From assembly GCF_024756275.1 (NCBI RefSeq), contig NZ_JANUGQ010000009.1, positions 172,696 through 236,695 on the forward strand: a stretch of 64,000 bases of DNA, in the 5' to 3' direction. The position numbers and the translations under genes are program-made. This DNA is from Streptomyces pyxinae (GTDB taxonomy: Bacteria > Actinomycetota > Actinomycetes > Streptomycetales > Streptomycetaceae). This document shows, piece after piece, positions 52,504 through 61,838 of this stretch. Every line of letters starts with the position of its first letter. Position 1 is the stretch's first letter. The notes under the pieces are model-generated. The model ran no database searches, was not told the origin of the DNA, and saw only the letters and a list, made by a program, of their open reading frames with translations.

Positions 52504-55500
52504 GTGGGTGGGACGCGCGTCTCATCATGTGAGCGCAGGGGTGGCGGACCCGAACCGTTTCCGGTCAGACCCGCGCTCGTTCCGGTCAGACCCGTTCCCG
52601 TCAGACCCGCTCCGCTGCCGGTGCGTCCGCCGCCCGTCAGCGCCGCGCCCGCGCCCGGACGGCCGGGGCCCTTGCCCCCGAGCCCCGGGGCCGGCCCGCC
52701 GCCCGTCAGACCCGCGCCCGGCAGGCCGCCGCCCGGCCGCCCGGCGCCGGCCCGCCCGGAGCCCGTACGGCCCGCTCCGGCGCCCGCCAGACCGCCGCCC
52801 GCCGTCAACCCGCCGCCCGCAGCCAGTCCGCCGCCCGCGGCCAGTCCACCCGCCGCACTCAGACCGCCCCCCGCGGCCAGTCCGCCGCCCGTGCCGCTGA
52901 GGACCGGCAGCGGCACCGGCTCCGCCCCCACGGCGGGGAGCACATGCCGGGCCAGGGCGCGGCGCAGCCGGTACTCGTCGAGCGGCCCGCAGAAGGCCAT
53001 GCCCTGGGCGTGGGTGCAGCCCATGGCCCGCAGCGCGGCGACCTGTTCCGGACGGTCCACCCCGTCGGCCACCGACTCCATGCCGAGGTCCCGGGCGATG
53101 CGCAGCAGACCGCTGGTGATCTTGTGCTGACGGGCCGACTCCACCACCCCGTCCACCAGGCTCCGGTCGAGTTTCAGGATGTCCACGGGGAGCCGGCGCA
53201 GGGCGTTGACGGCGGCGTATCCGCTGCCGAAGCCGTCCAGCGCGATCCGCACGCCCAGCCGGCGGAGGGCGACCAGCCGCCGCTCCAGTTCGTCGAACGG
53301 GATCCGGGGGTCGCTGTCCGAGAGCTCCACGATGAGTGCCCCGGAGGGCAGCCCGTGCTCGGTGAGCAGCGCCTCCACGGTGGAGAGCGGCATGGAGCGG
53401 TCCAGCAGGGCGCGGGCCGAGAGCCGGACGGTCACCGGCGCCCGGTGACCGAGCCGGCCCCGCTCGGCGGCCTGCGCCACCGCCTTCTCCAGCAGCCAGC
53501 GGCCGAGGTCGGCGGCGCGCTCGCCGTCCTCGGCGGAGCGCAGGAACTCGGCGGGGGTGAACAGGATGCCCTGCGCGGAGCGCCAACGGGCCTGCGCGGC
53601 GACGGCGGCGATCCGGCCGGTGGCCAGGCTGACCACCGGCTGGTGGAGCAGCGCGAACTCGCCGTCGTGCAGGGCGGTGCGCAGCCGGGCGGTCAGCTCG
53701 GTGCGGCGGGTGACCTCGGCCTGCATCTGCGGGGCGTACAGCTCGACCCGGTTCTTGCCGCCGGCCTTGGCGCGGTACATCGCCAGGTCGGCGTTGCGCA
53801 GCAGGTCGCCGGCGCTGATGCCGGGCTCCGCGAAGGCCACGCCGATGGAGGCGGCGACCCGGACCTGGCGGCCGTCGATCCGGTACGGCTGGGAGAGCGT
53901 GATCCGCAGCCGGTCGGCGATCTCGTGCACCTGCACCTCGCGGGCGGCCTGCTCCCGGCCGCCGTCACCGAGGATGAGCGCGGCGAACTCGTCGCCGCCG
54001 AGCCGGGCGGCGGTGTCCCCGGCACGCACCGACTCCTGGAGCCGGCGGGCGGCCTGGATGAGCAGCTCGTCGCCGGCCTGGTGGCCGAGGCGGTCGTTGA
54101 CGCCCTTGAAGCCGTCCAGGTCGATGAAGAGCACCGCGGCGCCGGAGTCGCCCGCGCGCCGGCCGCTGAGCGCCTGTCGGACCCGCTGGGTGAAGAGCGC
54201 CCGGTTGGGCAGGTCGGTGAGCGGATCGTGCTCGGCGCTGTGCTGGAGCTGCGCCTGGAGGCGGACCCGTTCGGTGACGTCCCGGCTGTTGAGGATCAGT
54301 CCGCCGTGGTGGCGGTTGACGGTGGACTCGACATTGAGCCAGTCGCCGGTGCCGGAGCGGAACCGGCACTCGATCCGGGTGGTCGGCTCGTCGGCCGGCG
54401 CGGCGGCCAGGAAGCGGCGCACCTCGTGGACGACGCCGCCGAGGTCGTCGGGGTGGATCAGGTCGGCCAGCTCGGTGCCGACCAGTTCGTCGGCGTCCCG
54501 CCCGTACACCCCGGAGGCGGCCGGGCTGACGTACCGCAGCACGCCGTCCGGCGCGGCGATCATGATGACATCGCTGGAACCCTGCACCAGGGAGCGGAAG
54601 TGGTTCTCCTTCTGGGCCAGTTCCTGGGTGAGGGCGATGTTGTCGACCAGCATGATGCCCTGCCGCATGACCAGTGCCAGCACCACCGTGCAGCCGGTGA
54701 AGAGCACCACCCGGTCGACGCTGCGGTCCTCGATCACGTTGTACAGGATCCCGAGGGTGCAGACCGCGGCGGCGAGGTACGGCGTGAGCGCGGCGAGCGA
54801 TCCGGCGATGGGCCTGCTGGGCGACCGGGGCCCGCGCGGCGGTACGGCGTACCCGGCGCGGCGGACGCCCCAGGGCGCGTACGCCAGCAGCAGCGAACCG
54901 GCGAACCAGCCGGCGTCCAGCAGCTGGCCGGAGGAGTAGTGCTCCCGCAGCAGCGGCGAGGTGAAGAGCGCGTCACAGAGCACGGTGAGCGCGAGGGCGC
55001 CGATGGCGGTGTGCACGGCGGAGCGGTTGGCCTGGGTGCGCCGGAAGTGCAGCGCCAGGACCATGCTGACCAGCACGATGTCCAGCAGCGGATACGCCAG
55101 CGAGAGCGCCGCCCGGGCCACGCTCTCACCCCCGGCGTCGGCCGCGTGGGCGAGCGCCAGGCTCCAGGAGAGGGTCAGCAGCGAGCCGCCGATCAGCCAG
55201 GCGTCCAGCCCCAGACAGACCCAGCCGGCCCGGGTGACCGGCCGCTTGGCCAGCACCAGCAGCCCCACGATCGCGGGCGGCGCGAAGAGCAGGAAGAACA
55301 GATCCGCGACGGAGGTGCCCGGCACCTCACGGTCGAGCACCACCTCGTACCAGCCCCAGACGCCGTTGCCGCAGGCCGCCATGGCCGACGAGAAGGCGAA
55401 CAGCAGCCAGGCGGGCCGGAATCCGCCGCTCCGCCGCCGCGCGTACAGGAAGCACGAGACCGAGGCGATCAGCGCGGCCAGGCTGAGCCCGAAGTCGCCC

Positions 55501-55967
55501 ATCACCAGGGCGGTCCGGCGGGAGCCCCAGCCGAGCAGGGCACCCAGCGCGTACCCCCCGCAGGCGAGGGCGAGCAGCAGCTGCACGGCCGGACCACCGG
55601 TCCGCCGGGGCGCCACCGGGGCGCCCCGGCCGCCGTGGTCCACGACCGGTCCGGGCCCGGCGACGGGCCGGCGCTCGACGAGCATGCCGGGGGCGCTCAC
55701 CGGACCGCTCCTCGCGGCGTGACCGTCGGCGGACGGTGCGGCCGGAGCCTGGCCCCGGGCCGGAACTCCTGCCGGAGCCCGGGCCGGAGTCCGCGCCCCT
55801 GCCGGATCCGGAGTCCGCGCCGGCGGAGTCCCTGCCGGAGCCGGAGAAGTGCCGGAGCCCGCCGCGACGACCCCGAGGGTCGCTGTCGGCCGCCTCGCCG
55901 CGTCGGAACTGTGGTCCATCGACCGTGCATCACCCGTCGCCCCCCTCGGATTCTGATCGGTACTCAC
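52500..55967 (-). CDS. Membrane-bound PAS-GGDEF-EAL protein (cyclic di-GMP metabolism)
   Basis: 1155 residues. A disordered N-terminus (1-110) is followed by about ten membrane helices (~130-400). Then come PAS (SLVQGSSDVIMIAAPDGVLRYVSPAASGVYG), a GGDEF domain with intact LGGDEFAAL near residue 655 and a DPLTDLPNRALF start, and an EAL domain (~760-1010). The EAL is degenerate: the EAL triplet reads AQA, DDFG reads LDGFG and AEGVE reads ADGVD, though KLD is kept. It may be a cyclase with a sensory EAL, or inactive in hydrolysis. The last ~100 residues are Gly/Ala repeats (AGGGLAAGGGL). GTG 55967 follows GGGGAG. Position matches SCO5511 of S. coelicolor from memory. Confidence 0.88.
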   Translation of the reverse strand: MSTDQNPRGATGDARSMDHSSDAARRPTATLGVVAAGSGTSPAPAGTPPARTPDPAGARTPARAPAGVPARGQAPAAPSADGHAARSGPVSAPGMLVERRPVAGPGPVVDHGGRGAPVAPRRTGGPAVQLLLALACGGYALGALLGWGSRRTALVMGDFGLSLAALIASVSCFLYARRRSGGFRPAWLLFAFSSAMAACGNGVWGWYEVVLDREVPGTSVADLFFLLFAPPAIVGLLVLAKRPVTRAGWVCLGLDAWLIGGSLLTLSWSLALAHAADAGGESVARAALSLAYPLLDIVLVSMVLALHFRRTQANRSAVHTAIGALALTVLCDALFTSPLLREHYSSGQLLDAGWFAGSLLLAYAPWGVRRAGYAVPPRGPRSPSRPIAGSLAALTPYLAAAVCTLGILYNVIEDRSVDRVVLFTGCTVVLALVMRQGIMLVDNIALTQELAQKENHFRSLVQGSSDVIMIAAPDGVLRYVSPAASGVYGRDADELVGTELADLIHPDDLGGVVHEVRRFLAAAPADEPTTRIECRFRSGTGDWLNVESTVNRHHGGLILNSRDVTERVRLQAQLQHSAEHDPLTDLPNRALFTQRVRQALSGRRAGDSGAAVLFIDLDGFKGVNDRLGHQAGDELLIQAARRLQESVRAGDTAARLGGDEFAALILGDGGREQAAREVQVHEIADRLRITLSQPYRIDGRQVRVAASIGVAFAEPGISAGDLLRNADLAMYRAKAGGKNRVELYAPQMQAEVTRRTELTARLRTALHDGEFALLHQPVVSLATGRIAAVAAQARWRSAQGILFTPAEFLRSAEDGERAADLGRWLLEKAVAQAAERGRLGHRAPVTVRLSARALLDRSMPLSTVEALLTEHGLPSGALIVELSDSDPRIPFDELERRLVALRRLGVRIALDGFGSGYAAVNALRRLPVDILKLDRSLVDGVVESARQHKITSGLLRIARDLGMESVADGVDRPEQVAALRAMGCTHAQGMAFCGPLDEYRLRRALARHVLPAVGAEPVPLPVLSGTGGGLAAGGGLSAAGGLAAGGGLAAGGGLTAGGGLAGAGAGRTGSGRAGAGRPGGGLPGAGLTGGGPAPGLGGKGPGRPGAGAALTGGGRTGSGAGLTGTGLTGTSAGLTGNGSGPPPLRSHDETRVPPT

Positions 55968-56883
55968 ATCGCTCCCCTGCGCCGGCCCTGTGCTCGACGC
56001 GTCCCCCCAGATCGGGACGATACACCAGGATCGTCACGGAGGGACAGGGGTGCTCTACGCTCCGTGACGATCATCGTCATTACTGGCGCGTATAGCGCCC
56101 GACCTGCTGCGGAGCGTGTTCGAAGGGTGATGTGGACCTTGGTCGCGCGGGCGGCCGTCCCCGCCCCGGGACGGTCCGTCACCCGGTCGGGGAGCCCCGG
56201 AACGACCCCCGCCCGGGCCCCCGGAACCGCCCGGAATTCCGCCCCGGGAAGCGTTCGGAGAGTCGTCCGGGAGCGCCGTCGGGGAGCCGTACCGGCGAGA
56301 CCTCCGGCGCCGCCGGGCGCTCCCGGGAAACGGCCTCCGGAGATCACCCGCAGGGGGGTGGACCCGGACGTCCGGCCGGGCCGGCGCCCCGGGCAGGCGT
56401 ACGGCTGCGGGCCGCCGCCGGGGGCCGGACGACCCGGGCACGGCCTCCCGCCGGAACGGACCGGGCGGACCGGGCCCGGATCCGGCCCGGCACGAGGGAC
56501 CTGGCGGACCGGGGCCACGCCGGTGCGACGGGCCGGGCGGACCGCCGGGTACGGGCTCCCGCCGGGGACCGGGCGGACCGGCCACGCGCACGGGCCCGGG
56601 CCACGGGGGCGGACCGGCCGGTCCAGGTACGGGTCCCCGCCCGGGACCGGCCGGTCCGGGTACGGGCTCCCGCCGGCGGCCGGGCGGACCGGCCACGCGC
56701 ATCGGCCCGGGCCACGGGGGCGGACCGGCCGGTCCGGGCAAGGATCCCCGCCCGGGGCCGGGCGTTCCCCGTACGGGTCCCCGGCCGGGGCCCGACGACC
56801 CGGGTACGGGTTCCCGCCGGGGCCCGGGCGGGCCGGGCGCGTGCCCGGAGCCGGGCCGCCGCGCGGGGCCGGGGGCCCCGGGG
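55968..56883. repeat. Repeat-rich intergenic region
   Basis: 916 nt without a recognised gene. 56500-56880 contains imperfect repeats, e.g. GGACCGGCCACGCGCA...GGGCCCGGGCCACGGGGGCGG at about 56576-56613 and again near 56688-56725, and CGGGTACGGG(C/T)TCCCGCCG recurring five or more times. Translated on the minus strand this gives Pro/Gly/Arg repeats (DRPVRPRGPG), but no start with ribosome site, so I do not call a gene. 55968-56110 is AT-richer and likely carries the promoter of the GGDEF-EAL gene. Confidence 0.5.
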
Positions 56884-57834
56884 TCAGCCGGTCGTCAGGA
56901 CCACGTTCCGCAGGGATTCCCCGGCCGCGAACCGGGTCAGCTGGTCGGCGATCAGCCGCTTGGCGCGGGGCATGAAGGCGGATGTCGAACCTCCGACATG
57001 AGGGCTGATCAGCACACCGGGGGCGTGCCACAGCGGATGGCCGGCGGGCAGTGGTTCGGGGTCGGTCACGTCCAGCGCGGCGGTGATCCGCCCGGTGGCC
57101 GTCTCGGCGAGCAGCGCCCCGGTGTCCACCACCGGGCCGCGCGCCATGTTCACCAGCAGCGCGCCGTCCTTGAGGCGCTTGAGGAACCCGGCGTCCGCGA
57201 GGTGGTGGGTGTCCGGGGTGAGCGGGGTGGAGAGCACCACCACATCGGCCTCCGGCAGCAGCTCCGGCAGCTCGGTGAGCGCGTGCACCGGGCCGCGCGT
57301 GGAAGCGCGGGCGGAGCGCGCGACGCGCATGACCCGCGCGCACTCGAAGGGCGCGAGCCGGTCCTCGATCGCGGCGCCGATGGAGCCGTACCCGACGATC
57401 AGCACCGTGCGGTCGGCCAGCGCCGGGTAGAAGCCGGCCCGCCACTCCTCGCGCTGCCGGCCCTCGACGAAGCCGGGGATGCCACGCAGCGAGGCCAGGA
57501 TCAGGGCGAGGGTGAGTTCCGCCGTACTGGCCTCGTGGACGCCCTTGGCGTTGCAGAGCGCCACGCCCGGCGCCAGCCGTCCGAGGCCGGGGGTCACATG
57601 GTCGGTCCCGGCGGAGAGCGTCTGCACGACCCGTACCGAGGCCATCCCGCCGAGCGGCCGTACCGCGATCTCCGAGCCCTTCATATAGGGGACGACGTAG
57701 AAGACACAGTCCGCCGGGTCGGCCGGCAGCTCGGCGCCGCCGTCCCAGAGGCGGTAGGTCCAGCCGTTCGCGGCGGGGTCGGGCAGGCCGGGTATCTCGT
57801 CGGCGGGGATCGGGAGCCATACATCAGCGGTCAT
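56884..57834 (-). CDS. D-isomer-specific 2-hydroxyacid dehydrogenase
   Basis: 316 residues. Rossmann VLIVGYGSIGAAIEDRL; catalytic Arg in NMARGPVVDTGALL, Glu in DVTDPEPLPAGHPLW, His in SPHVGGSTSAFMP. ATG 57834 (MTADVWLPIP) lacks an evident ribosome site. Substrate unknown; related proteins act on 2-oxo acids such as glyoxylate or phenylpyruvate. It is divergent from the aldo/keto reductase with 74 nt between starts, suggesting shared control. Confidence 0.88.
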   Translation of the reverse strand: MTADVWLPIPADEIPGLPDPAANGWTYRLWDGGAELPADPADCVFYVVPYMKGSEIAVRPLGGMASVRVVQTLSAGTDHVTPGLGRLAPGVALCNAKGVHEASTAELTLALILASLRGIPGFVEGRQREEWRAGFYPALADRTVLIVGYGSIGAAIEDRLAPFECARVMRVARSARASTRGPVHALTELPELLPEADVVVLSTPLTPDTHHLADAGFLKRLKDGALLVNMARGPVVDTGALLAETATGRITAALDVTDPEPLPAGHPLWHAPGVLISPHVGGSTSAFMPRAKRLIADQLTRFAAGESLRNVVLTTG

Positions 57835-57908
57835 GGTCTGGAGGCTATGACAAGGAGTGGGTGCCGCATTGGTTAGTTTGGGGGACGGCACTGGGAGGGG
57901 AACGGCAG

Positions 57909-59171
57909 TTGGAGCGCAGGAACATCGGGGCGACGGCGCTCGCAGTCGGTGCCGTCGGGCTGGGCTGCATGCCGATGAACTGGGCCTACACCACCTCCGA
58001 GCAGCGCGGTGACCGTTCGCTGCGGGCCGTGCACGCGGCGCTCGACGCGGGGGTGACGCTGCTGGACACCGCCGACATGTACGGGCCGTTCACCAATGAG
58101 CTGCTGCTCGGCCGGGTGCTCAAGGAGAGACGCGCCGACGCCTTCGTGGCCACCAAGTGCGGGCTGCTGGTCGGGGACGGCCATGTCGTCGCCAACGGCC
58201 GGCCGGGCTATGTCCGCCGGGCCTGCGACGCCTCGCTGCGGCGGCTGGGCACCGAGGTGATCGACCTCTACCAGCTGCACCGCGCCGACCCCGAGGTGCC
58301 GGTCGAGGAGACCTGGGGCGCGATGGCCGAGTTGGTGACGGCCGGCAAGGTTCGGGCGCTGGGCTGGTGCGCGGTGGGGGCGCGCCCGGCGCGCCGGGGC
58401 GGCGCGGTGTTCCCCGCGCCCGGGCGCGGCACGGTCCGCCGGAGCCCGCTGTTCCGCCGGGCCGCCGGTACGTCCCCGGGTACGGCCGCGGCCCCGGGTA
58501 CGCCCCGGGGGGCGCACAGCGCGCCGGGCACCGTCCGGGTGCCTCCGGGCGCCGGTCGTACGGCTCCGGGCGCCGCCACCGGCACGGCTCCCCGGGCCGC
58601 CCCGGCGGGTCCCGGGCCGGGGCCGGTACCGGGGTCGGTTCCGGGGCTCCCGGTCGCGCCGGACGTCTTCGACGGAACGATTCGCCAGCTCGAACGGGTC
58701 CAGCAGGTGTTCCCGGTCAGCGCCGTCCAGGCCGAGCTGTCCGTGTGGTCGCCCGAGGCGCTGGCCCGGCTGCTGCCCTGGTGCGCCTCCCGGGGCGTCG
58801 GCTTCCTGGCCGCCATGCCGCTCGGCAACGGCTTTCTGACCGGGACGCTCACCCCGGGCGGCGGCTTCGAGCCCGACGACCCCCGGGCGCGCCATCCGCG
58901 CTTCACCGCCGAGATGATGGCCGCCAACCAGCCCCTGGTGGCCGGCCTGCGCCGGGTGGCCGAGCGACACGGCGGAGCGGCGGCCGGGGTGACCCCGGCG
59001 CAGGTCGCGCTCGCCTGGACCCTCGCCCAGGGCCCCCAGGTGGTGCCCGTGCCGGGGACGAAGCGCGCGCACTGGGCGGTGGAGAACGCCCGGGCGGCCG
59101 GCCTCGCCCTGACCGCCGGCGACCTGGCGGAGATCGCCGCCCTGCCCCCGGCCCGCGACTCCTGGGACTGA
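57909..59171 (+). CDS. Aldo/keto reductase with large low-complexity insertion
   Basis: 420 residues. AKR barrel: GLGCMPMNWAYTT, DTADMYGPFTNELLLGRVLK (Asp and Tyr of the tetrad), FVATKCGLL (Lys), IDLYQLHRADP (His), and C-terminal PVPGTKRAHWAVENARAA (cofactor binding). TTG 57909 follows GGGAGGGG by 8 nt. Residues ~158-246 (nt ~58380-58648) are an Ala/Pro/Gly/Arg/Thr-rich insertion (GTAAAPGTPRGAHSAPG) between RALGWCAVG and APDVFDGTIRQLE, where typical AKRs pass directly from one strand to the next helix. The frame stays open, so it is probably translated. Confidence 0.85.
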   Translation: MERRNIGATALAVGAVGLGCMPMNWAYTTSEQRGDRSLRAVHAALDAGVTLLDTADMYGPFTNELLLGRVLKERRADAFVATKCGLLVGDGHVVANGRPGYVRRACDASLRRLGTEVIDLYQLHRADPEVPVEETWGAMAELVTAGKVRALGWCAVGARPARRGGAVFPAPGRGTVRRSPLFRRAAGTSPGTAAAPGTPRGAHSAPGTVRVPPGAGRTAPGAATGTAPRAAPAGPGPGPVPGSVPGLPVAPDVFDGTIRQLERVQQVFPVSAVQAELSVWSPEALARLLPWCASRGVGFLAAMPLGNGFLTGTLTPGGGFEPDDPRARHPRFTAEMMAANQPLVAGLRRVAERHGGAAAGVTPAQVALAWTLAQGPQVVPVPGTKRAHWAVENARAAGLALTAGDLAEIAALPPARDSWD

Positions 59172-59478
59172 GCCCCGGGGGCGCCGAGTGCCCCCGGTGT
59201 TTCCGGACGTTCCCGGGACGGAACCGCTTTCCGGTGCGGACGGGCCCCATGTGGCCGGAGTGTGCGGCAACCTGGAAGACGACGGCCCGGTCCGTGCGGG
59301 GACGGGTCCGCGCGGACCCCGGGCGGGGCGGCCGAGCCGAAGGCGGTCCTGTTCGCCCCGGTCGGGGACGGCACCCGTCCCCGCACCGTACGGGGGTCCC
59401 CCGGCCCCGGCCCGTACCCGGTCACCGACACAGCCCAGCCAGGTCCCACCCCGCCCCCTCCCCGAAGGGATCGAAACC
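59172..59478. other. Intergenic region before the sugar dehydrogenase gene
   Basis: No gene, RNA or clear hairpin recognised. It is GC-rich; it should carry the promoter of the lipoprotein gene unless that is read through from the aldo/keto reductase. Confidence 0.35.
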
Positions 59479-60630
59479 GTGCGACGTCCCGCTCTCGTGA
59501 TCGCCTCGGCCGCCGCCGCGCTGCTGCTCACGGCCGGCTGCTCGGCGGACGGCGGGGCACCGGCCCCGGCCGCCCCCGCGTCCCCCGGCTCCCCCGTCGC
59601 CTCCTCGGCCGCGCCCTCCCCCTCCGCGCCGCCCGCCAAGGGCTCGGTACGGGTGGCCGCCACGCTCACCGAGGGGCTGAAGTCGCCCTGGGGCGCCGCC
59701 CTGCTCCCCGACGGCGACCTGCTGGTCTCCTCCCGCGACGAGGCCACGATCACCCGCGTGGACACCGAGAGCGGCAAGCGGACCTCGCTCGGCACGGTCC
59801 CGGGCGTGGCCCCGGCGGGCGAGGGCGGGCTGCTGGGACTCGCGGTCTCCCCCTCGTACGCCTCCGACCACCAGGTGTACGCCTACTTCACCACCGAGTC
59901 CGACAATCGCATCGCGCGTCTGCTCTACGACGAGCGCAAGCCGGCCGGCCGGCAGCTCGGCGCCCCCGACACGATTCTGCGCGGCATCCCCAAGGGCACC
60001 GTCCACAACGGCGGCCGGATCGCCTTCGGGCCCGACCGGATGCTGTACGCGGGCACCGGGGAGACCGGCGACCGGGGGCTGGCCCAGGACAGGGCGTCAC
60101 TGGCCGGCAAGATCCTCCGGATGACCCCGGACGGGCAGCCGGTGCACGGCAACCCGTCCGCCGACTCGGTCGTCTACTCGTACGGCCACCGCAATGTGCA
60201 GGGCCTCGCCTGGGACGGGCAGAGGCGGCTGTGGGCGGCCGAGTTCGGGCAGGACACCTGGGACGAGCTCAATCTGATCGAGCCGGGGAAGAACTACGGC
60301 TGGCCGGTGGCGGAGGGCCGGGCGGGCAAGCCCGGGTACGTCGATCCGGTGGCCCAGTGGAAGACCGCCGACGCCTCCCCGAGCGGCATCGCCTGGGCCC
60401 GGGGCTCCATCTGGATGGCCGGGCTGCGCGGCGAGCGGCTGTGGCGGATCCCCCTGGCGGGTACGGAACCGTCGGCCGCCCCCCAGCCGTTCCTCCAGGG
60501 CAGGTACGGCCGGCTGCGCACGGTACTGGCGGCGGGCGGCGCCGGGCTCTGGCTCGTCACCGGCGAGACCGACGGCCGGGGCACCCCCGGCGCGGGTGAC
60601 GACCGCATCCTCCGGCTGGCGGTGACATGA
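59479..60630 (+). CDS. PQQ-dependent sugar dehydrogenase-like lipoprotein
   Basis: 383 residues. Lipoprotein signal with lipobox LTAGC near residue 19, a Pro/Ala/Ser linker, then a six-bladed propeller of the soluble aldose sugar dehydrogenase type (LKSPWGAALLPDGDLLVSSRD; GEGGLLGLAVSPSYASDHQVYAYFTTE; VHNGGRIAFGPDRMLYAGTGETGD; HRNVQGLAWD; NYGWPVAEG). These enzymes oxidise sugars at the cell surface with PQQ and Ca2+. No PQQ synthesis genes are in view. GTG 59479 has AAGGGA upstream. Confidence 0.9.
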   Translation: MRRPALVIASAAAALLLTAGCSADGGAPAPAAPASPGSPVASSAAPSPSAPPAKGSVRVAATLTEGLKSPWGAALLPDGDLLVSSRDEATITRVDTESGKRTSLGTVPGVAPAGEGGLLGLAVSPSYASDHQVYAYFTTESDNRIARLLYDERKPAGRQLGAPDTILRGIPKGTVHNGGRIAFGPDRMLYAGTGETGDRGLAQDRASLAGKILRMTPDGQPVHGNPSADSVVYSYGHRNVQGLAWDGQRRLWAAEFGQDTWDELNLIEPGKNYGWPVAEGRAGKPGYVDPVAQWKTADASPSGIAWARGSIWMAGLRGERLWRIPLAGTEPSAAPQPFLQGRYGRLRTVLAAGGAGLWLVTGETDGRGTPGAGDDRILRLAVT

Positions 60631-60643
60631 GAGGCGGTACCCG

Positions 60644-61003
60644 ATGTGGTCCATGCTGGAGGAACTGTTCGCACCCGGCCGCAAGCACGCCCACGACGAG
60701 CGCCGGCGCCTCGCGCTCACCCGTGACGAGCCCGGTGACACGGACCCGGCACGGGGCCCGACAGACCTCTCCTCCGGCCGCGTCACCCTCCGCGTACCGC
60801 CGTCCCCGCCATCGGCGGACAGCGCGCGGCCGGACGGTGAGGCGAGGGACAGCACTCAGGACTGGACGGCCGTCCCCGGCCGGATCTCGTACGCCTTCTG
60901 TACGAGCGCGGGCCGGCGCCCGTCGTTGAGCCGCCGCTCCCACTGTCCGTCGGCCTGCTCCCGGACCTGGGCCGCCATCTCCTCCGGGAGCACATGCCGG
61001 TAG
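60644..61003 (+). CDS. DUF6191-like small protein overlapping convergent SDR gene
   Basis: 119 residues, with the conserved part in the first ~55 (MWSMLEELFAPGRKHAHDERRRLALTRDEPGDTDPARGP, then DLSSGRVTLRVPP), which fits the DUF6191 family. The typical length is shorter; here the frame runs on into the antisense of the SDR gene by 148 nt, giving a low-confidence tail. It starts 13 nt after the sugar dehydrogenase stop. Confidence 0.6.
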   Translation: MWSMLEELFAPGRKHAHDERRRLALTRDEPGDTDPARGPTDLSSGRVTLRVPPSPPSADSARPDGEARDSTQDWTAVPGRISYAFCTSAGRRPSLSRRSHCPSACSRTWAAISSGSTCR

Positions 61004-61701
61004 CGGTCGTCCTCCCCGAGCAGCACCCGCACCGTGCGCTCATAGACCGGCTCGGGGTCGTACTGCTCGTGCGGAAAGGCGAGTCCGGCGTAGTCGAAGA
61101 GGCGCTCCGCGGGGTCGTCACGCCACTCCTTCCACGTCTCGAACATGGTGTCGTTGAAGCCCGTGAGGAAGGGACCCGGGTTGATCGTGGCGACGGTGAC
61201 GCCGAACTCCGCGAGCTCCTGGTCGAGCGCGTCCGCGAACGCCTCGACGGCGTGCTTGGAGGCCGAGTAGGCGCCGGTGAACGGGTCCGTGGTGAGCCCG
61301 GCGACCGAGGACATGAAGACGATCCGGCCGCTCCGGCGTGCCGCCATCCGCCGGGCGATGCCCCGGGTGAGCAGGACCGGTCCGAAGACGTTGACCTCGA
61401 ACTGCCGGCGCAGCCGCTCCTCGGGGATGTCGGCGGTGGCCCCGCCCTCGGAGACCCCCGCGTTGTTCAGCAGGACCTCCGCCTCCCAGGACCAGGCGTG
61501 CTCCCGGTCGCCCGGGTCGGTGACGTCCAGCTTCTCGACCCGCAGCTCGGCGCCCCGCTCCCGGGCCTCGGCGCGGAGCGGGCCGACCTGGGCGATGATC
61601 TCCACGCCCGCGATCACCTCGTGCCCGGCCGCCGCGAGCCGCAGGGCGACCTCCTTGCCGAAGCCGGTGCCCGCGCCGGTGATGAGAATGGGTCCCGCCA
61701 T
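60856..61701 (-). CDS. SDR family oxidoreductase
   Basis: 281 residues. Classical SDR: ITGAGTGFGKEVALRLAAAGH, KLDVTD, NNAGVSEGG, and catalytic YSASKHAVEAFADALDQEL with FMSSVAG. It ends in a longer substrate-lid region (FPHEQYDPEPVYERTVRVLLGEDDRYRHVLPEE). ATG 61701 has AAGGG about 10 nt upstream. Substrate unknown. Its 3' end overlaps the DUF6191-like gene. Confidence 0.9.
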   Translation of the reverse strand: MAGPILITGAGTGFGKEVALRLAAAGHEVIAGVEIIAQVGPLRAEARERGAELRVEKLDVTDPGDREHAWSWEAEVLLNNAGVSEGGATADIPEERLRRQFEVNVFGPVLLTRGIARRMAARRSGRIVFMSSVAGLTTDPFTGAYSASKHAVEAFADALDQELAEFGVTVATINPGPFLTGFNDTMFETWKEWRDDPAERLFDYAGLAFPHEQYDPEPVYERTVRVLLGEDDRYRHVLPEEMAAQVREQADGQWERRLNDGRRPALVQKAYEIRPGTAVQS

Positions 61702-61838
61702 GTCCGTGCCGCCCTTCCCGCCGCTGACCGTCCGGGGCGGCACCCGTGGCCGCCCCCGGGACCGACCCTAGGCACCCGGCGGCCGGTGCGCCGCCGCTCC
61801 CGGGCACCCGGGTGACCCGGCGGCCGGGTCACCGACCG

